From the NCBI GenBank assembly GCA_963749415.1, contig CAVVMG010000001.1:2356001-2420000 (forward strand): a DNA stretch of 64,000 nucleotides. The letters are read 5' to 3'. This DNA comes from JALYNX01 sp963749415 (GTDB lineage: Bacteria > Actinomycetota > Acidimicrobiia > Spongiisociales > ZC4RG35). The notes below the pieces were generated by a model. The model saw only the letters and a list, made by a program, of their open reading frames with translations. It was not told where the DNA came from and did no database searches. The translations under genes were made by a program, and so were the position numbers. Below are positions 8,764 through 19,228 of the stretch, piece after piece; position 1 is the stretch's first letter; every line of letters starts with the position of its first letter.

Positions 8764-10497
8764 ATGAAGTCACTCCTCGTAGCGAATAGAGGCGAAATCG
8801 CGGTCCGCGTCATCCGCAGCGCGCGGGAGATGGGAATTCGGACCATCGCGATCTACAGCGAACTGGACCGTGATGCTCTCCACGTCGACCTCGCCGACGA
8901 GGCTTGGAACGCCGGGCCGGCGCCCGCCGCCGAGAGCTACCTCAACCAGCAGAAGATCCTCCAGGTGGCGCATGAGTCGGGTGCCGAAGCGATCCACCCC
9001 GGGTACGGGTTTCTCTCCGAGAACGCAGGATTCGCTCGTGCGGTGACCGAGGCCGGGATCATCTGGGTCGGTCCCCCGGCCGAGGCAATCGAGGGGATGG
9101 GTGACAAGATCACTTCGCGGCGCAACGCCGAGAAGTTCGGTGTGCCCACGGTGCCCGGTATCACCGATCCGGTCTCCTCCGTCGATGAAGTGGCCGCTCT
9201 CGCCGAGCAATACGGGTATCCAGTGGCGGTCAAGGCCGCCCACGGAGGCGGGGGCAAAGGGCTGAGAGTGGTCAGGAGCCCGGAAGACCTCGTCGAATCC
9301 TTCGAAGGGGCGCGACGAGAGGCCGACGCCTATTTCGGCAACCCCGAGGTCTACGTCGAGAAGTATCTGGAGCGGACCAGGCACATCGAGGCGCAGATCC
9401 TCTTCGACAGCCACGGCAAGGGGATATTCCTCGGCGAGCGCGACTGCTCGGTCCAGAGGCGCCATCAGAAGCTCATCGAGGAGACCCCATCGCCGGGGAT
9501 GACCACCCGTCAGAGGAGGGCGTTGGGCAAAGCCGCCCTCGCCGCGGCCCGCTCCTGTGGCTATGTGAATGCGGGGACGGTGGAGTTCCTCTTGGACGGG
9601 GATGGCGAGTTCTACTTCCTGGAGATGAACACGAGGCTCCAGGTGGAGCACACGGTGACAGAAATGGTCACCGGCCTCGATCTCGTCGAGTGGCAGCTCC
9701 GCATCGCACGCGGAGAGGAGCTGCCGATGGACTCGGTAGAGGCACGCGGCCACGCCATCGAGTTCCGCATCAACGCCGAAGACCCCTTCAACAACTACAT
9801 GCCCACACCGGGACAGGTGGTGGAATGGCAAGAGCCGGCGGGGCCCGGGGTCCGAGTCGACTCCTGGGTGCGCCCGGGGACGAGTGTCTCTCAGTACTAC
9901 GACAACCTGATGGCCAAGCTCGTGGTCTGGGCACCTGATCGGGCTTCAGCGATCTCCAGGGGGAGGCGAGCCCTGCAGGAGTTCCAGGTGCGGGGCGTCG
10001 CCACCACCATCCCCGCCCACCTCGCAGTCCTCGATCATCCCGATTTCGTCAAGGGCGAGCATCACACCCGATGGATGGAGGAGGCCGTCAGCCTCGAAAC
10101 CACAGCCCCCGACTCTCCGCCGACTCTCCCCGAAGATGAGGAGTTGGCACGACGGGACATAACGGTCGAGATCGGTGGCCGCCGCTTTGCTGTGACCTAT
10201 TGGGCCCCCGAGCCCGCGGCACCCGGCGGGGCAGTGCGACGCAGACCCCCGAGGCTCTCCGCCGCCGGCCCATCCGGCGCGAGCGATGGCGTGATCGCGG
10301 CACCGATGCAAGGAACGATCGTCAAGGTCCACGTCAAGGCGGGCGGGTCGGTGAAGGCCGGGGATCCGGTCTGCGTTCTCGAGGCCATGAAGATGGAGAA
10401 TGAGGTCGTGTCACCAAACGGCGGCGAGGTAGTCGACCTTCGGGTGCAACCCGGAGACACCGTGACCGCCGGGCAAGTGATCGCCATCGTCAAATAG
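8764..10497 (+). CDS. Acyl-CoA carboxylase alpha subunit: biotin carboxylase plus biotin carrier domain
   Basis: 577 residues. The N-terminal biotin carboxylase part has LVANRGEIAVRVIR, HPGYGFLSEN, the ATP loop AAHGGGGKG, the ATP-grasp segment FLEMNTRLQVEH and a biotin-carboxylase C domain to about residue 440. A short linker leads to the BCCP domain with the lysine in EAMKMENEV near the C-terminus. It carboxylates its own biotin with ATP and bicarbonate and hands the group to the beta subunit encoded just upstream. GAGGAC precedes the ATG. Biotinylation probably depends on the adjacent birA. Confidence 0.93.
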   Translation: MKSLLVANRGEIAVRVIRSAREMGIRTIAIYSELDRDALHVDLADEAWNAGPAPAAESYLNQQKILQVAHESGAEAIHPGYGFLSENAGFARAVTEAGIIWVGPPAEAIEGMGDKITSRRNAEKFGVPTVPGITDPVSSVDEVAALAEQYGYPVAVKAAHGGGGKGLRVVRSPEDLVESFEGARREADAYFGNPEVYVEKYLERTRHIEAQILFDSHGKGIFLGERDCSVQRRHQKLIEETPSPGMTTRQRRALGKAALAAARSCGYVNAGTVEFLLDGDGEFYFLEMNTRLQVEHTVTEMVTGLDLVEWQLRIARGEELPMDSVEARGHAIEFRINAEDPFNNYMPTPGQVVEWQEPAGPGVRVDSWVRPGTSVSQYYDNLMAKLVVWAPDRASAISRGRRALQEFQVRGVATTIPAHLAVLDHPDFVKGEHHTRWMEEAVSLETTAPDSPPTLPEDEELARRDITVEIGGRRFAVTYWAPEPAAPGGAVRRRPPRLSAAGPSGASDGVIAAPMQGTIVKVHVKAGGSVKAGDPVCVLEAMKMENEVVSPNGGEVVDLRVQPGDTVTAGQVIAIVK

Positions 10498-10580
10498 CGC
10501 CCCGCACAGCCTCCAGCCGATCACGGTCTTCTTCATGCATCAGTCAACGTCAGGCGCGACCTCGTGCCCAGAACCGATGA

Positions 10581-11939
10581 TCATTCCGCGGCGTCGGAGA
10601 TCGCCTCCATCATCGAAGGGTGCACCATCAGGGTCTCGACCAGAGTCTTGTCGGTGAGCCGGGCCTGAACCGCCAGGGCGACTACTCCGATCAGCTCGGA
10701 AGCGCGGTGGCCGACGATTGTCCCTCCCAGCACTACCCCGGTGGCGGGATCCGACGTGAGTTTCACGAAACCCCTGGTGACGTGTTGGAGAACCGATCGA
10801 GCGTTCGCTGCGAAAGGGACCTTGGTGGTCCTCACCTTGCGCCCTTCGGCTGCGGCCTCGACGTCGACCAGGCCCACAGATGCGATCTCGGGCTCGGTGA
10901 ATATCGCCTCTGCGACCTTGGAGTAGTCAATCGGCGCCACCGGCAAACCAAGGGCGTGATTGGCGATCTTGCGGCCCTGCATGGAAGCGACCGAGCTCAA
11001 CGGCATCTGCCCGGTGACGTCGCCCGCGGCATAGATGTGGGGGACCGTGCTGCGCTGATGCTCGTCCACGGTCACATAGCCCTCTTCGGACGCGATCCCC
11101 GCCGCATCCATGCCCAGCCCGTCACTGAGCGGGAACGAGCCCACCGCGAGCAGGGCATGCGATCCCGTTATCTGACGCCCATCATCACAACTGACGGTGA
11201 CCTGAGCTTCGTCGACCCGAATCGCCTGAGCGCGGGCACCGATCACTAAGCGCACCCCCCGCTCCAGGAAGTCCTCCTCGAGGACTGCGGCGACCTCGGC
11301 GTCACGGTGAGGCAAAATCTGCTGGCGGGACACCACCAGACTGACCTTTGCCCCGAGGCTCTCGAAGATGTGGGTGAACTCCACACCGGTGACACCGGAG
11401 CCGATGACCACGATGTGCTCCGGGACCTCTTCGAGGAAATAGCAGTCGCGGGTGGTCAACACCTTCTTGCCGTCCACCGGGGCCCACTCGGGCACGCGTG
11501 GCGATGAGCCGGTCGAGATCATCGCCTTGTCGAAGCTGATCCGACGGTCTCCGGAGGTGGTCTCGACGAGAACCTCATGGTCCGACGTGAAACGGCCCGT
11601 GCCCTCGACGATGGCGACACCTTGTGATTGGAGGAGGGTCATCCAGTTCCGGTTGATGTCACCGGTGATCACTCTGATCCGCTCAGCGAGGACTGCGGGA
11701 TCGACTCTCCCTGGGTCGGTCACGAAGCCCAGCTTGGCCGCGTTGCGGATCGAGGTGTGGCGCAGCGCGCTCGCCGCCATCGTTTTCGATGGGATGCAAT
11801 CCCAGAGGTGTGCCGCCCCACCGACTATGTCCTTTTCGACGAGGGTCACCCGTGCCCCTTTGGAAGCGGCCGTCGTCGCAGCTTGGGTGCCTGCGGGGCC
11901 ACCACCGATGATCAAAAGGTGGGGTTTGCTGTCTGCCAT
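10581..11939 (-). CDS. FAD-dependent disulfide-reductase-family protein (LpdA-like NAD(P)H quinone reductase)
   Basis: 452 residues. FAD loop GGGPAG (near 12), NAD loop VIGSGVTGVEF, FAD site YAAGDVTG and the C-terminal dimer domain with VHPSMMEA place it in the lipoamide-dehydrogenase fold. The canonical CxxxxC redox pair is incomplete: the segment is GGAAHLWDCIPSKTM, so the first cysteine is replaced and no active-site disulfide can form. This matches mycobacterial LpdA (Rv3303c) and related NAD(P)H:quinone reductases better than true E3. It is convergent with the carboxylase alpha gene and lies just downstream of the mutase gene on the same strand. Confidence 0.85.
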   Translation of the reverse strand: MADSKPHLLIIGGGPAGTQAATTAASKGARVTLVEKDIVGGAAHLWDCIPSKTMAASALRHTSIRNAAKLGFVTDPGRVDPAVLAERIRVITGDINRNWMTLLQSQGVAIVEGTGRFTSDHEVLVETTSGDRRISFDKAMISTGSSPRVPEWAPVDGKKVLTTRDCYFLEEVPEHIVVIGSGVTGVEFTHIFESLGAKVSLVVSRQQILPHRDAEVAAVLEEDFLERGVRLVIGARAQAIRVDEAQVTVSCDDGRQITGSHALLAVGSFPLSDGLGMDAAGIASEEGYVTVDEHQRSTVPHIYAAGDVTGQMPLSSVASMQGRKIANHALGLPVAPIDYSKVAEAIFTEPEIASVGLVDVEAAAEGRKVRTTKVPFAANARSVLQHVTRGFVKLTSDPATGVVLGGTIVGHRASELIGVVALAVQARLTDKTLVETLMVHPSMMEAISDAAE

Positions 11940-11984
11940 TGGTCCTCGAGCCGGGACGGTAACGACGATCTCACCCGGGCGGGG

Positions 11985-13547
<1,563 letters not shown>

Positions 13548-13626
13548 GGTCGGGGTATCCTGACAGCCTTCTCGTGGATCGTAGGTCGGGAACTCCTTTG
13601 GGACCCGAGACGTCCAATCCCCCCAG

Positions 13627-16176
13627 ATGGCCAGAAAAGCGCTCATTCACCAGATAGAAGCGCGGGAGCGCAGGGGCCGTTGGTTCGGCGCCCTCGCCAC
13701 GCTTCTCTCGATGTCACTCCTCCTCGCAGGGTGGGTGGGTTTGTTCGCGTTCCTAGGCACCAACTCGGCATACGGGACCTTCGAAGGAATCAAGAAGGAA
13801 TGGGTTCCCGACACGCGGTCCATGGAGCTCACCCTCCCCGACCTGAGCCGGGTGAGCCGCATCTATGCCGACTCTGGTGAGGTTCTCGCCGAACTTCACG
13901 ACGGTCGCAACTCCGAGCCGGTGCCCTACGAATCGGTTCCCCCAGACCTGGTCCACGCCATCCTCGCCGCCGAAGACGCCGACTTCTTCGAGCACTCGGG
14001 GGTGGACTTCTCCGCGATCCTCTCCGCCGCCGTCGACAATCTGATCTACGACACCACCCGTGGCGGTTCGACCATCACCCAGCAGGTGGTCAAGAACGCC
14101 TTCGTCGGCACCGAGGTCAGCATCCGCCGTAAGATCAACGAAGCCTTCGTGTCCGCCGAGGTGGAGCGGCGCTTTCCCAAGGAGCGGATCCTCGAGTTCT
14201 ATATGAACTCGGTCTACTTCGGAGCCGGCGCCTACGGGGTGAAGACCGCCGCCGAAGAGTTCTACGGCAAGGAGCTGAACGAGCTCGAGATCCACGAGGC
14301 CGCCGCCCTAGCTGTCCTCGTGCGCAACCCGTCTCTCTACAACCCGCGGAACCGCCCCGAGATCACCCTGGAGAGGCGAGACGACGTGATCATGGAGATG
14401 GCCGAGGAAGGCTGGATCACGACCGAGCAAGCCGAGGTCGCCGTCGCCCAGCCGCTGGGGGTCATCGAGGCCCCGCTGCGTCGGGGCGAAGCGGACCACG
14501 TGGTTGCCGAGGTGAAGCGCCAGCTGCTCAACGACCCCAAGTTCGCCTTCCTGGGCGATTCGCCGGAGGAGAGGAAGAAGGCAATTTTCGGTTGTCCCGC
14601 CGACGACGTCGCCTGCGAGGGCGGTGGCGGCCTCCAGGTGTTCACCACCATCGACCTCGGGTTGCAAAAGAAGGCGAATGAGATCCTGGCCTCCTGGCTT
14701 CCCCTCCCTGCCTACGAGGAGAACCTCGCCAAGTGCCGCGAGATCCTCCCCAATGAGACCGACGAGTTCCTGGGCAGCTACGCAGAAACTCACTCCTGCG
14801 TCCCAACGGGTGCAATGACCATGGTCGACAACCACACCGGCGCGGTGCGAGTCATGGCGTCCGGCCTCCCCTTCGAGTTCTCCCAGTTCGACCTGGCAGT
14901 CCAGGGCCGGCGCAACCCCGGCTCGTCGTTCAAACCTTTTGGCCTGGTCGCCGCTCTCGAGCAGGGATACACCATGGGCCACACCTGGAGCGGCAAGAGC
15001 CCGATCAAGATCGAGTGTCCCTTCCCGTGTGCTCCCAACGGCTCCAATATCTGGACCGTCCACAACGCCGGGAACTCATACGGTGTGATCACTCTGGAGC
15101 AGGCGACCTACAACTCGGTCAATGCGGTCTACGCCCAGCTCTCGCTGGAGGTCGGCCCTGAGAACGTCGTAGACGTCGCGAGGCGGATGGGGATCGATGA
15201 GTCGTCGCTCGACCCGGTGCTCTCGATCGTGCTCGGGAGCTCGGCGGTCAGCACGCTCGAGATGGCCAACGCCTATTCCAACTTTGCCACCAATGGACTT
15301 CACGCAGACGACTACATCGTTTCCAGAATCGTGGACAGCTCAGGTCAGGTCATCTACGAGCACGAGTTGGAGCAGACACAAGTCTCCGACCCGGCAATCT
15401 TCGCCGCAGCCCGAAGGGCGCTCTCCAAGGTCCCGACCGGGTCAGGCACGGCACCGGCCGCCAATATCGACCGACCCCAGGGCGGGAAGACCGGCACCCA
15501 CCAGAGCTATCTCGACGCCTGGTATGTGGGCTACACCCCGGAATACAGCACCGCAGTCTGGGTCGGCTATGAGGCTCAGCAGGTTCCGCTCACCAATGTC
15601 GTGATCAACGGGCAGAGCTACCGACGGGTGTTCGGTGGGTCGGTCCCCGCCCCTATCTGGGCAGAGTTCATGAGCTATGTCACCAAGGACCTGCCGGTGA
15701 CCGACTTCCCGGCCGACCCGGGGAACATCGAGAAGTACCTGGTGCCCCCGCCGACCACGGTCCCGTCTGTTGTTGGGTTGGGTGTCGACGAGGCAGTGGC
15801 CCGGCTCAAGGACGCCAAGCTCAATGCCAACGTGGTCGAGGTTCCATCGTTGGAGCCGGAGGGAATCGTCGTCGGCCAGAGCGCCGGGCCGGGCTCAACG
15901 GTGCGTCAGGGCTCCACGATCACCATCTCGGTCTCCAGCGGCGAGATCCCGGTCGGGGAGATCCCCGCGCTCATCGGCCTCACCGTCGAGGAAGCACTCG
16001 ACGCCGTCCGCGACTTCGAAGATGAGACCGGCGTGAAGTTGAGCCTGGTGCAACAGCCGACCCAGGTCACTGATTCGTCGCTTGTGGGCCGGATCGTCAC
16101 CACCAACCCACCGCCGGGGACCCCGGTGGAGGGCACGGCACAGCTGGTGGTGTTCGTGGGCGAGTTGGCGGGGTAG
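13627..16176 (+). CDS. Bifunctional class A penicillin-binding protein with two C-terminal PASTA domains
   Basis: 849 residues. One membrane helix (about 24-46) is followed by a family 51 transglycosylase domain with the catalytic Glu in AAEDADFFEHSG (near 115-125) and GGSTITQQVVKN. A transpeptidase domain follows with SSFKP (Ser about 434), SVN and KTGTH (Lys about 620). Two PASTA repeats (from about 715, PSVVGLGVDEAVARL and PALIGLTVEEAL) end the protein and probably sense muropeptides or lipid II. It polymerises and cross-links peptidoglycan outside the membrane. It is divergent from the mutase gene with 79 bases between. Confidence 0.94.
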   Translation: MARKALIHQIEARERRGRWFGALATLLSMSLLLAGWVGLFAFLGTNSAYGTFEGIKKEWVPDTRSMELTLPDLSRVSRIYADSGEVLAELHDGRNSEPVPYESVPPDLVHAILAAEDADFFEHSGVDFSAILSAAVDNLIYDTTRGGSTITQQVVKNAFVGTEVSIRRKINEAFVSAEVERRFPKERILEFYMNSVYFGAGAYGVKTAAEEFYGKELNELEIHEAAALAVLVRNPSLYNPRNRPEITLERRDDVIMEMAEEGWITTEQAEVAVAQPLGVIEAPLRRGEADHVVAEVKRQLLNDPKFAFLGDSPEERKKAIFGCPADDVACEGGGGLQVFTTIDLGLQKKANEILASWLPLPAYEENLAKCREILPNETDEFLGSYAETHSCVPTGAMTMVDNHTGAVRVMASGLPFEFSQFDLAVQGRRNPGSSFKPFGLVAALEQGYTMGHTWSGKSPIKIECPFPCAPNGSNIWTVHNAGNSYGVITLEQATYNSVNAVYAQLSLEVGPENVVDVARRMGIDESSLDPVLSIVLGSSAVSTLEMANAYSNFATNGLHADDYIVSRIVDSSGQVIYEHELEQTQVSDPAIFAAARRALSKVPTGSGTAPAANIDRPQGGKTGTHQSYLDAWYVGYTPEYSTAVWVGYEAQQVPLTNVVINGQSYRRVFGGSVPAPIWAEFMSYVTKDLPVTDFPADPGNIEKYLVPPPTTVPSVVGLGVDEAVARLKDAKLNANVVEVPSLEPEGIVVGQSAGPGSTVRQGSTITISVSSGEIPVGEIPALIGLTVEEALDAVRDFEDETGVKLSLVQQPTQVTDSSLVGRIVTTNPPPGTPVEGTAQLVVFVGELAG

Positions 16177-16252
16177 AGGCCCCACCTACGCAGACCAGCG
16201 CTCAAGCGACTGCTCCAAGTTTGATTCTTTTCGCGCATTCCGCTCACGTCTC

Positions 16253-16282
16253 TTGACGATATTTGTCGTTGTTCTGTAGAAC
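16253..16282 (+). promoter_or_regulatory. Sigma70-type promoter for a leaderless transcript
   Basis: TTGACG (16253-16258) and TAGAAC (16277-16282) are separated by 18 bases in an unusually AT-rich stretch. Seven bases after the -10 box lies the ATG at 16290, so transcription would begin at or beside the start codon. No ribosome-binding site is visible, as expected for leaderless actinobacterial mRNAs. Confidence 0.5.
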
Positions 16283-16289
16283 TCGACAT

Positions 16290-16802
16290 ATGACAGCCGA
16301 AGTGCCCGGGAGCGGTCGGGGTGCTCGTCCTCCGCATCGAACGATCGAAACCCTCCCGGGTGCTTCGGTCCGTCCCACAGCCCGTGTCCGCCCCGTTGTC
16401 CCCGTGCGCCTCCTGCCAACTACCAATACCTATCGGGCCACGGACGCCTATGTGCGCAGGTTCTGGGTAGCCGCCATCGGTTCGACGGCTGTTGCCGAGC
16501 TACTCCGCCTGGTGCGCGCCGCCGAAAAGGGGGAGGGGGTGCGGCTACCCAGATACCTCCCAACTTTGATGCGGGCGGGCCTGGTCAGGGTGGAGGAGGG
16601 CTGGCTGGTGGTCGTCGACCGGGTCCCCGAGGTGCCGAAAGATCTTCGCTGGAGGTTCCCTCCCACACTCGCCGCCGAGCACAAACGCTGGCTCGGCCTA
16701 CCTCCGGGCTGCCAACCCGGCCATCAAGACCAGGGCCACGACCTCACCGATGGCAAAGGAGAGGGCGACCCTGGTGTCAGGCTCACCACCGAGGAGCACT
16801 AG
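16290..16802 (+). CDS. Small protein of unknown function
   Basis: 170 residues from ATG 16290; a TTG at 16263 is upstream in frame but lies within the promoter. I do not recognise the family. The N-terminal ~45 residues are Pro/Arg-rich and probably disordered; the middle (YVRRFWVAAIGSTAVAELL, then LPRYLPTLMRAGLVRVEEGW) alternates helices and a strand pair and looks like a small winged-helix-like or adaptor fold. The last ~35 residues are low-complexity and overlap the flippase gene on the other strand by 105 bases. The good upstream promoter and protein-like central part argue that it is real; the tail may not be conserved. Confidence 0.5.
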   Translation: MTAEVPGSGRGARPPHRTIETLPGASVRPTARVRPVVPVRLLPTTNTYRATDAYVRRFWVAAIGSTAVAELLRLVRAAEKGEGVRLPRYLPTLMRAGLVRVEEGWLVVVDRVPEVPKDLRWRFPPTLAAEHKRWLGLPPGCQPGHQDQGHDLTDGKGEGDPGVRLTTEEH

Positions 16803-17918
16803 GGCGACGATGCCGGCCGCCAGGCCTCCAAGCCACGCCAGAGCGAGCCGCGGGGTGCGAGCCTCGGCAACGAGCACCTGACCTGCGATCTGCGCCGCGG
16901 CGGCAGCCATCACGCCGGCGGCGGCGAGCATGGCCACCGTGGAGGAGGGCGCGAACGCGGGCTCGAAGAGGAAGCTCACCACCTCAGGCCCGATGAGCCA
17001 ACCCACCAGGCCACCGAGCAGGGCGAGTGCGACACCCACGATCACCACGTTTCGGGCAAATCTCCCCAACGTCTTGGTGTCGTTGGCCCCAGCGAGACCT
17101 ACGAGAAAAGGCAGGATCCGACCCTGCAGGGCGAAGATCAGAGTGAGTGGCGCCCGGAACAGGGTGAACGTTGCGAACACGACCGACTGCATCGCTTCGT
17201 CACCTCCAAGGAGGGCAACCGCGATCGGCGCTGCTCCCAGGAGAACCTGGGAGGAGGCGGTCCCGGCGACATAGCCACCGAGAAATCGCGTTGCCGGCTC
17301 AGAGGGGGCCCGGGACTGGCCCTTGTCGTGTCGCCACCAGCCCATGCCGAGCACAGCGAAAGCACCGAGCACCATCGCCCAACCCAATGACTCGGCCGTG
17401 GCAATGAGTCGTATCGCGATGATCCCGGCGACAAGCCGGACCACGGTTTCGATGATCAGCACCCATCCCACGTCGGCGAAGCGCCGCCGCCCGGCGAGGA
17501 CTCCTTTTCCAACAAAGAGCAGCCCATAGCCGAGCATGAGCAGGACGATCTGGACCACGTACTCCCAGCTGCCAGTGAATAGGCGGTCCAGGGTCACGAT
17601 CACGAATGCCCCGCCAAGGAGTGCCCCGATCCCGGCGACCACACCCGCGGGGACCAGATCGTGAGGTATCGCCTTGCGCCCCGAGGCGACCTCCCGGGTC
17701 ACATAGCCCTCGACCGGCACCAGCAGGACGGTCCCCAGGATGAAGAAGATGGTCCATAACTGGGCGATGGGGGCGAAGGCGTGGATCCCGAGCTGCCGGC
17801 CGCCGTAGACCTGGAAGACGTAGGCGCCGGCGGCTCCAATCAAGCCACCGGCCACCATGAAAGTGGTGCCTGGTGCCTTGAAACCCCTGCGCTCCGCTTC
17901 GATCACCGAACCACTCAA
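16698..17918 (-). CDS. Polysaccharide flippase-like membrane protein (MOP superfamily)
   Basis: 406 residues with about ten to twelve hydrophobic helices (for example GGLIGAAGAYVFQVYGGRQLG at the start and a run near the C-terminus). Layout and the early GRQLG segment match Wzx-like polysaccharide biosynthesis proteins that flip undecaprenyl-linked units to the outer face of the membrane. It is slightly shorter than many Wzx proteins. Its start overlaps the stop of the sugar transferase gene by four bases, so the initiating transferase and flippase are co-expressed. The transported lipid-linked unit is not known. Confidence 0.78.
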   Translation of the reverse strand: MSGSVIEAERRGFKAPGTTFMVAGGLIGAAGAYVFQVYGGRQLGIHAFAPIAQLWTIFFILGTVLLVPVEGYVTREVASGRKAIPHDLVPAGVVAGIGALLGGAFVIVTLDRLFTGSWEYVVQIVLLMLGYGLLFVGKGVLAGRRRFADVGWVLIIETVVRLVAGIIAIRLIATAESLGWAMVLGAFAVLGMGWWRHDKGQSRAPSEPATRFLGGYVAGTASSQVLLGAAPIAVALLGGDEAMQSVVFATFTLFRAPLTLIFALQGRILPFLVGLAGANDTKTLGRFARNVVIVGVALALLGGLVGWLIGPEVVSFLFEPAFAPSSTVAMLAAAGVMAAAAAQIAGQVLVAEARTPRLALAWLGGLAAGIVALVLLGGEPDTRVALSFAIGEVVALVLMAGLAARR

Positions 17919-19198
17919 CGCGCACCTGCCCCGGTGAGAACAGTCCAGACACTCCTCCAGAGGACGCTGATATCCATCACCGGTGACATGTGCTTGATGT
18001 AGTAGAGGTCATAGGTCAGCTTCTCGATGGTGTCTGCTTGATCATCGGCATATCGGTAATGCACCTGAGCCCAGCCCGTGATCCCGGGGCGCACCAGGTG
18101 GCGATGCCCGTAGAAGGGAATCTCCGTCCGAAAGGCTTCGGCAAAGGACAATTGCTCGGCCCGGGGCCCGACCAGGCTCATCTCTCCCTTGAGCACGTTC
18201 CACAGCTGGGGCACTTCATCGAGGCGGGACTTCCTCAGGAACCGCCCACCCCAGATCAGACGCTCATCGTCCTTGGATGCGAACTGGGGACCGTCTTTTT
18301 CCGCGTCGAGGGCCATCGTCCGGAACTTGTAGATGGTGAACGGATTTCCACCGTGACCCACTCGCAGCTGCCTGAATATGGCGGGCCCCGGCGAGGCGAG
18401 GCGCACATAGATCCAGGTCAGACCTCCGATGAGCAGCCAGAGCGGAGCGGTGAACGCGGTGCTCACGACGTCGAACACCCGCTTCCCGGGAAGCCACGGC
18501 GCCACGGCGAGCAATGGCGCCGAGATCTCCCAGCCTTCAGCGAGGTGGACCAACGGCACCCGACCGGTGTGCTCCTCATAGATCGAGGTCAGCGGCCTGA
18601 TCGTGTAACCGGCGATGTCACACGAGGAGAGGAACTGGGCGACTCTCTCTGACAGGATCGCCCTCAGGTCCACGGCAAGAGTTATGTCGCGCTCGGGCAT
18701 CTCGATCATCCCGTCGAAGGAGGGATCGAGCACCCAGACCACGTCCGTGTGTGGGGAGGCGACCAGGTCCTCCGCCAACTGCTTCTCGCCCGTGATGAGG
18801 CCGATGCGCTCCGTCCATGGGCGGCGACGACGCACCATGCGGTGAGCGGTGGCCAGCACCAGCCACCCGATCGAAGTCAGGATCAGGAATCGCCTCGAGA
18901 AGTAGGTGTCGCGGAACAGGACCAGGAAAAGAGCGGTAATGGCGGTGGTGCCGAAGAAGATGGCGAACATCCGCCCGTAGGTGGGCCTCGGAACCCCGTA
19001 TCCGGACATACGGGCGGTGGCGAACGACATGAAGGTCATGGCCGCCATCTGGACCGCGATCATTGGAAACACTCGGGCGCCATTGATCGAATTCCAGGGC
19101 AGCCACACGCCGTAGACCGCCAGGGAGGCGAAGATCGCGGCCACTGCATAAGCCGCGAGATCCGTCACGCTCGACGAGATCAAGAAGCGGCTTCGCAT
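17915..19198 (-). CDS. Undecaprenyl-phosphate sugar-phosphate transferase (WcaJ/CpsE type)
   Basis: 427 residues. Four N-terminal helices, a central soluble CoA-binding-like part with ITGEKQ, then one helix and the bacterial sugar transferase domain: KRVFDVV, YKFRTM, GRFLRKSRLDEVPQLWNVLKGEMSLVGPR (given in parts: RLDEVPQLWNV and GPRAEQ) and RPGITGWAQV. It starts glycan assembly by moving a hexose-1-phosphate onto undecaprenyl phosphate at the inner membrane face. The flippase gene follows with an ATGA overlap. A -10-like TATACC lies just upstream. Confidence 0.92.
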   Translation of the reverse strand: MRSRFLISSSVTDLAAYAVAAIFASLAVYGVWLPWNSINGARVFPMIAVQMAAMTFMSFATARMSGYGVPRPTYGRMFAIFFGTTAITALFLVLFRDTYFSRRFLILTSIGWLVLATAHRMVRRRRPWTERIGLITGEKQLAEDLVASPHTDVVWVLDPSFDGMIEMPERDITLAVDLRAILSERVAQFLSSCDIAGYTIRPLTSIYEEHTGRVPLVHLAEGWEISAPLLAVAPWLPGKRVFDVVSTAFTAPLWLLIGGLTWIYVRLASPGPAIFRQLRVGHGGNPFTIYKFRTMALDAEKDGPQFASKDDERLIWGGRFLRKSRLDEVPQLWNVLKGEMSLVGPRAEQLSFAEAFRTEIPFYGHRHLVRPGITGWAQVHYRYADDQADTIEKLTYDLYYIKHMSPVMDISVLWRSVWTVLTGAGAR

Positions 19199-19213
19199 GG
19201 CTGCTGATGCTAG

Positions 19214-19219
19214 GTATAC
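19214..19219 (-). promoter_or_regulatory. Possible -10 box for the sugar transferase gene
   Basis: On the minus strand TATACC, preceded by TG, lies 15 bases before the ATG at 19198. No ribosome-binding site is seen and no convincing -35 element was found; the box sits next to the stop codon of the upstream aminopeptidase gene. A short-leader transcript is suggested. Confidence 0.3.
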
Positions 19220-19228
19220 ATCCCGCCG

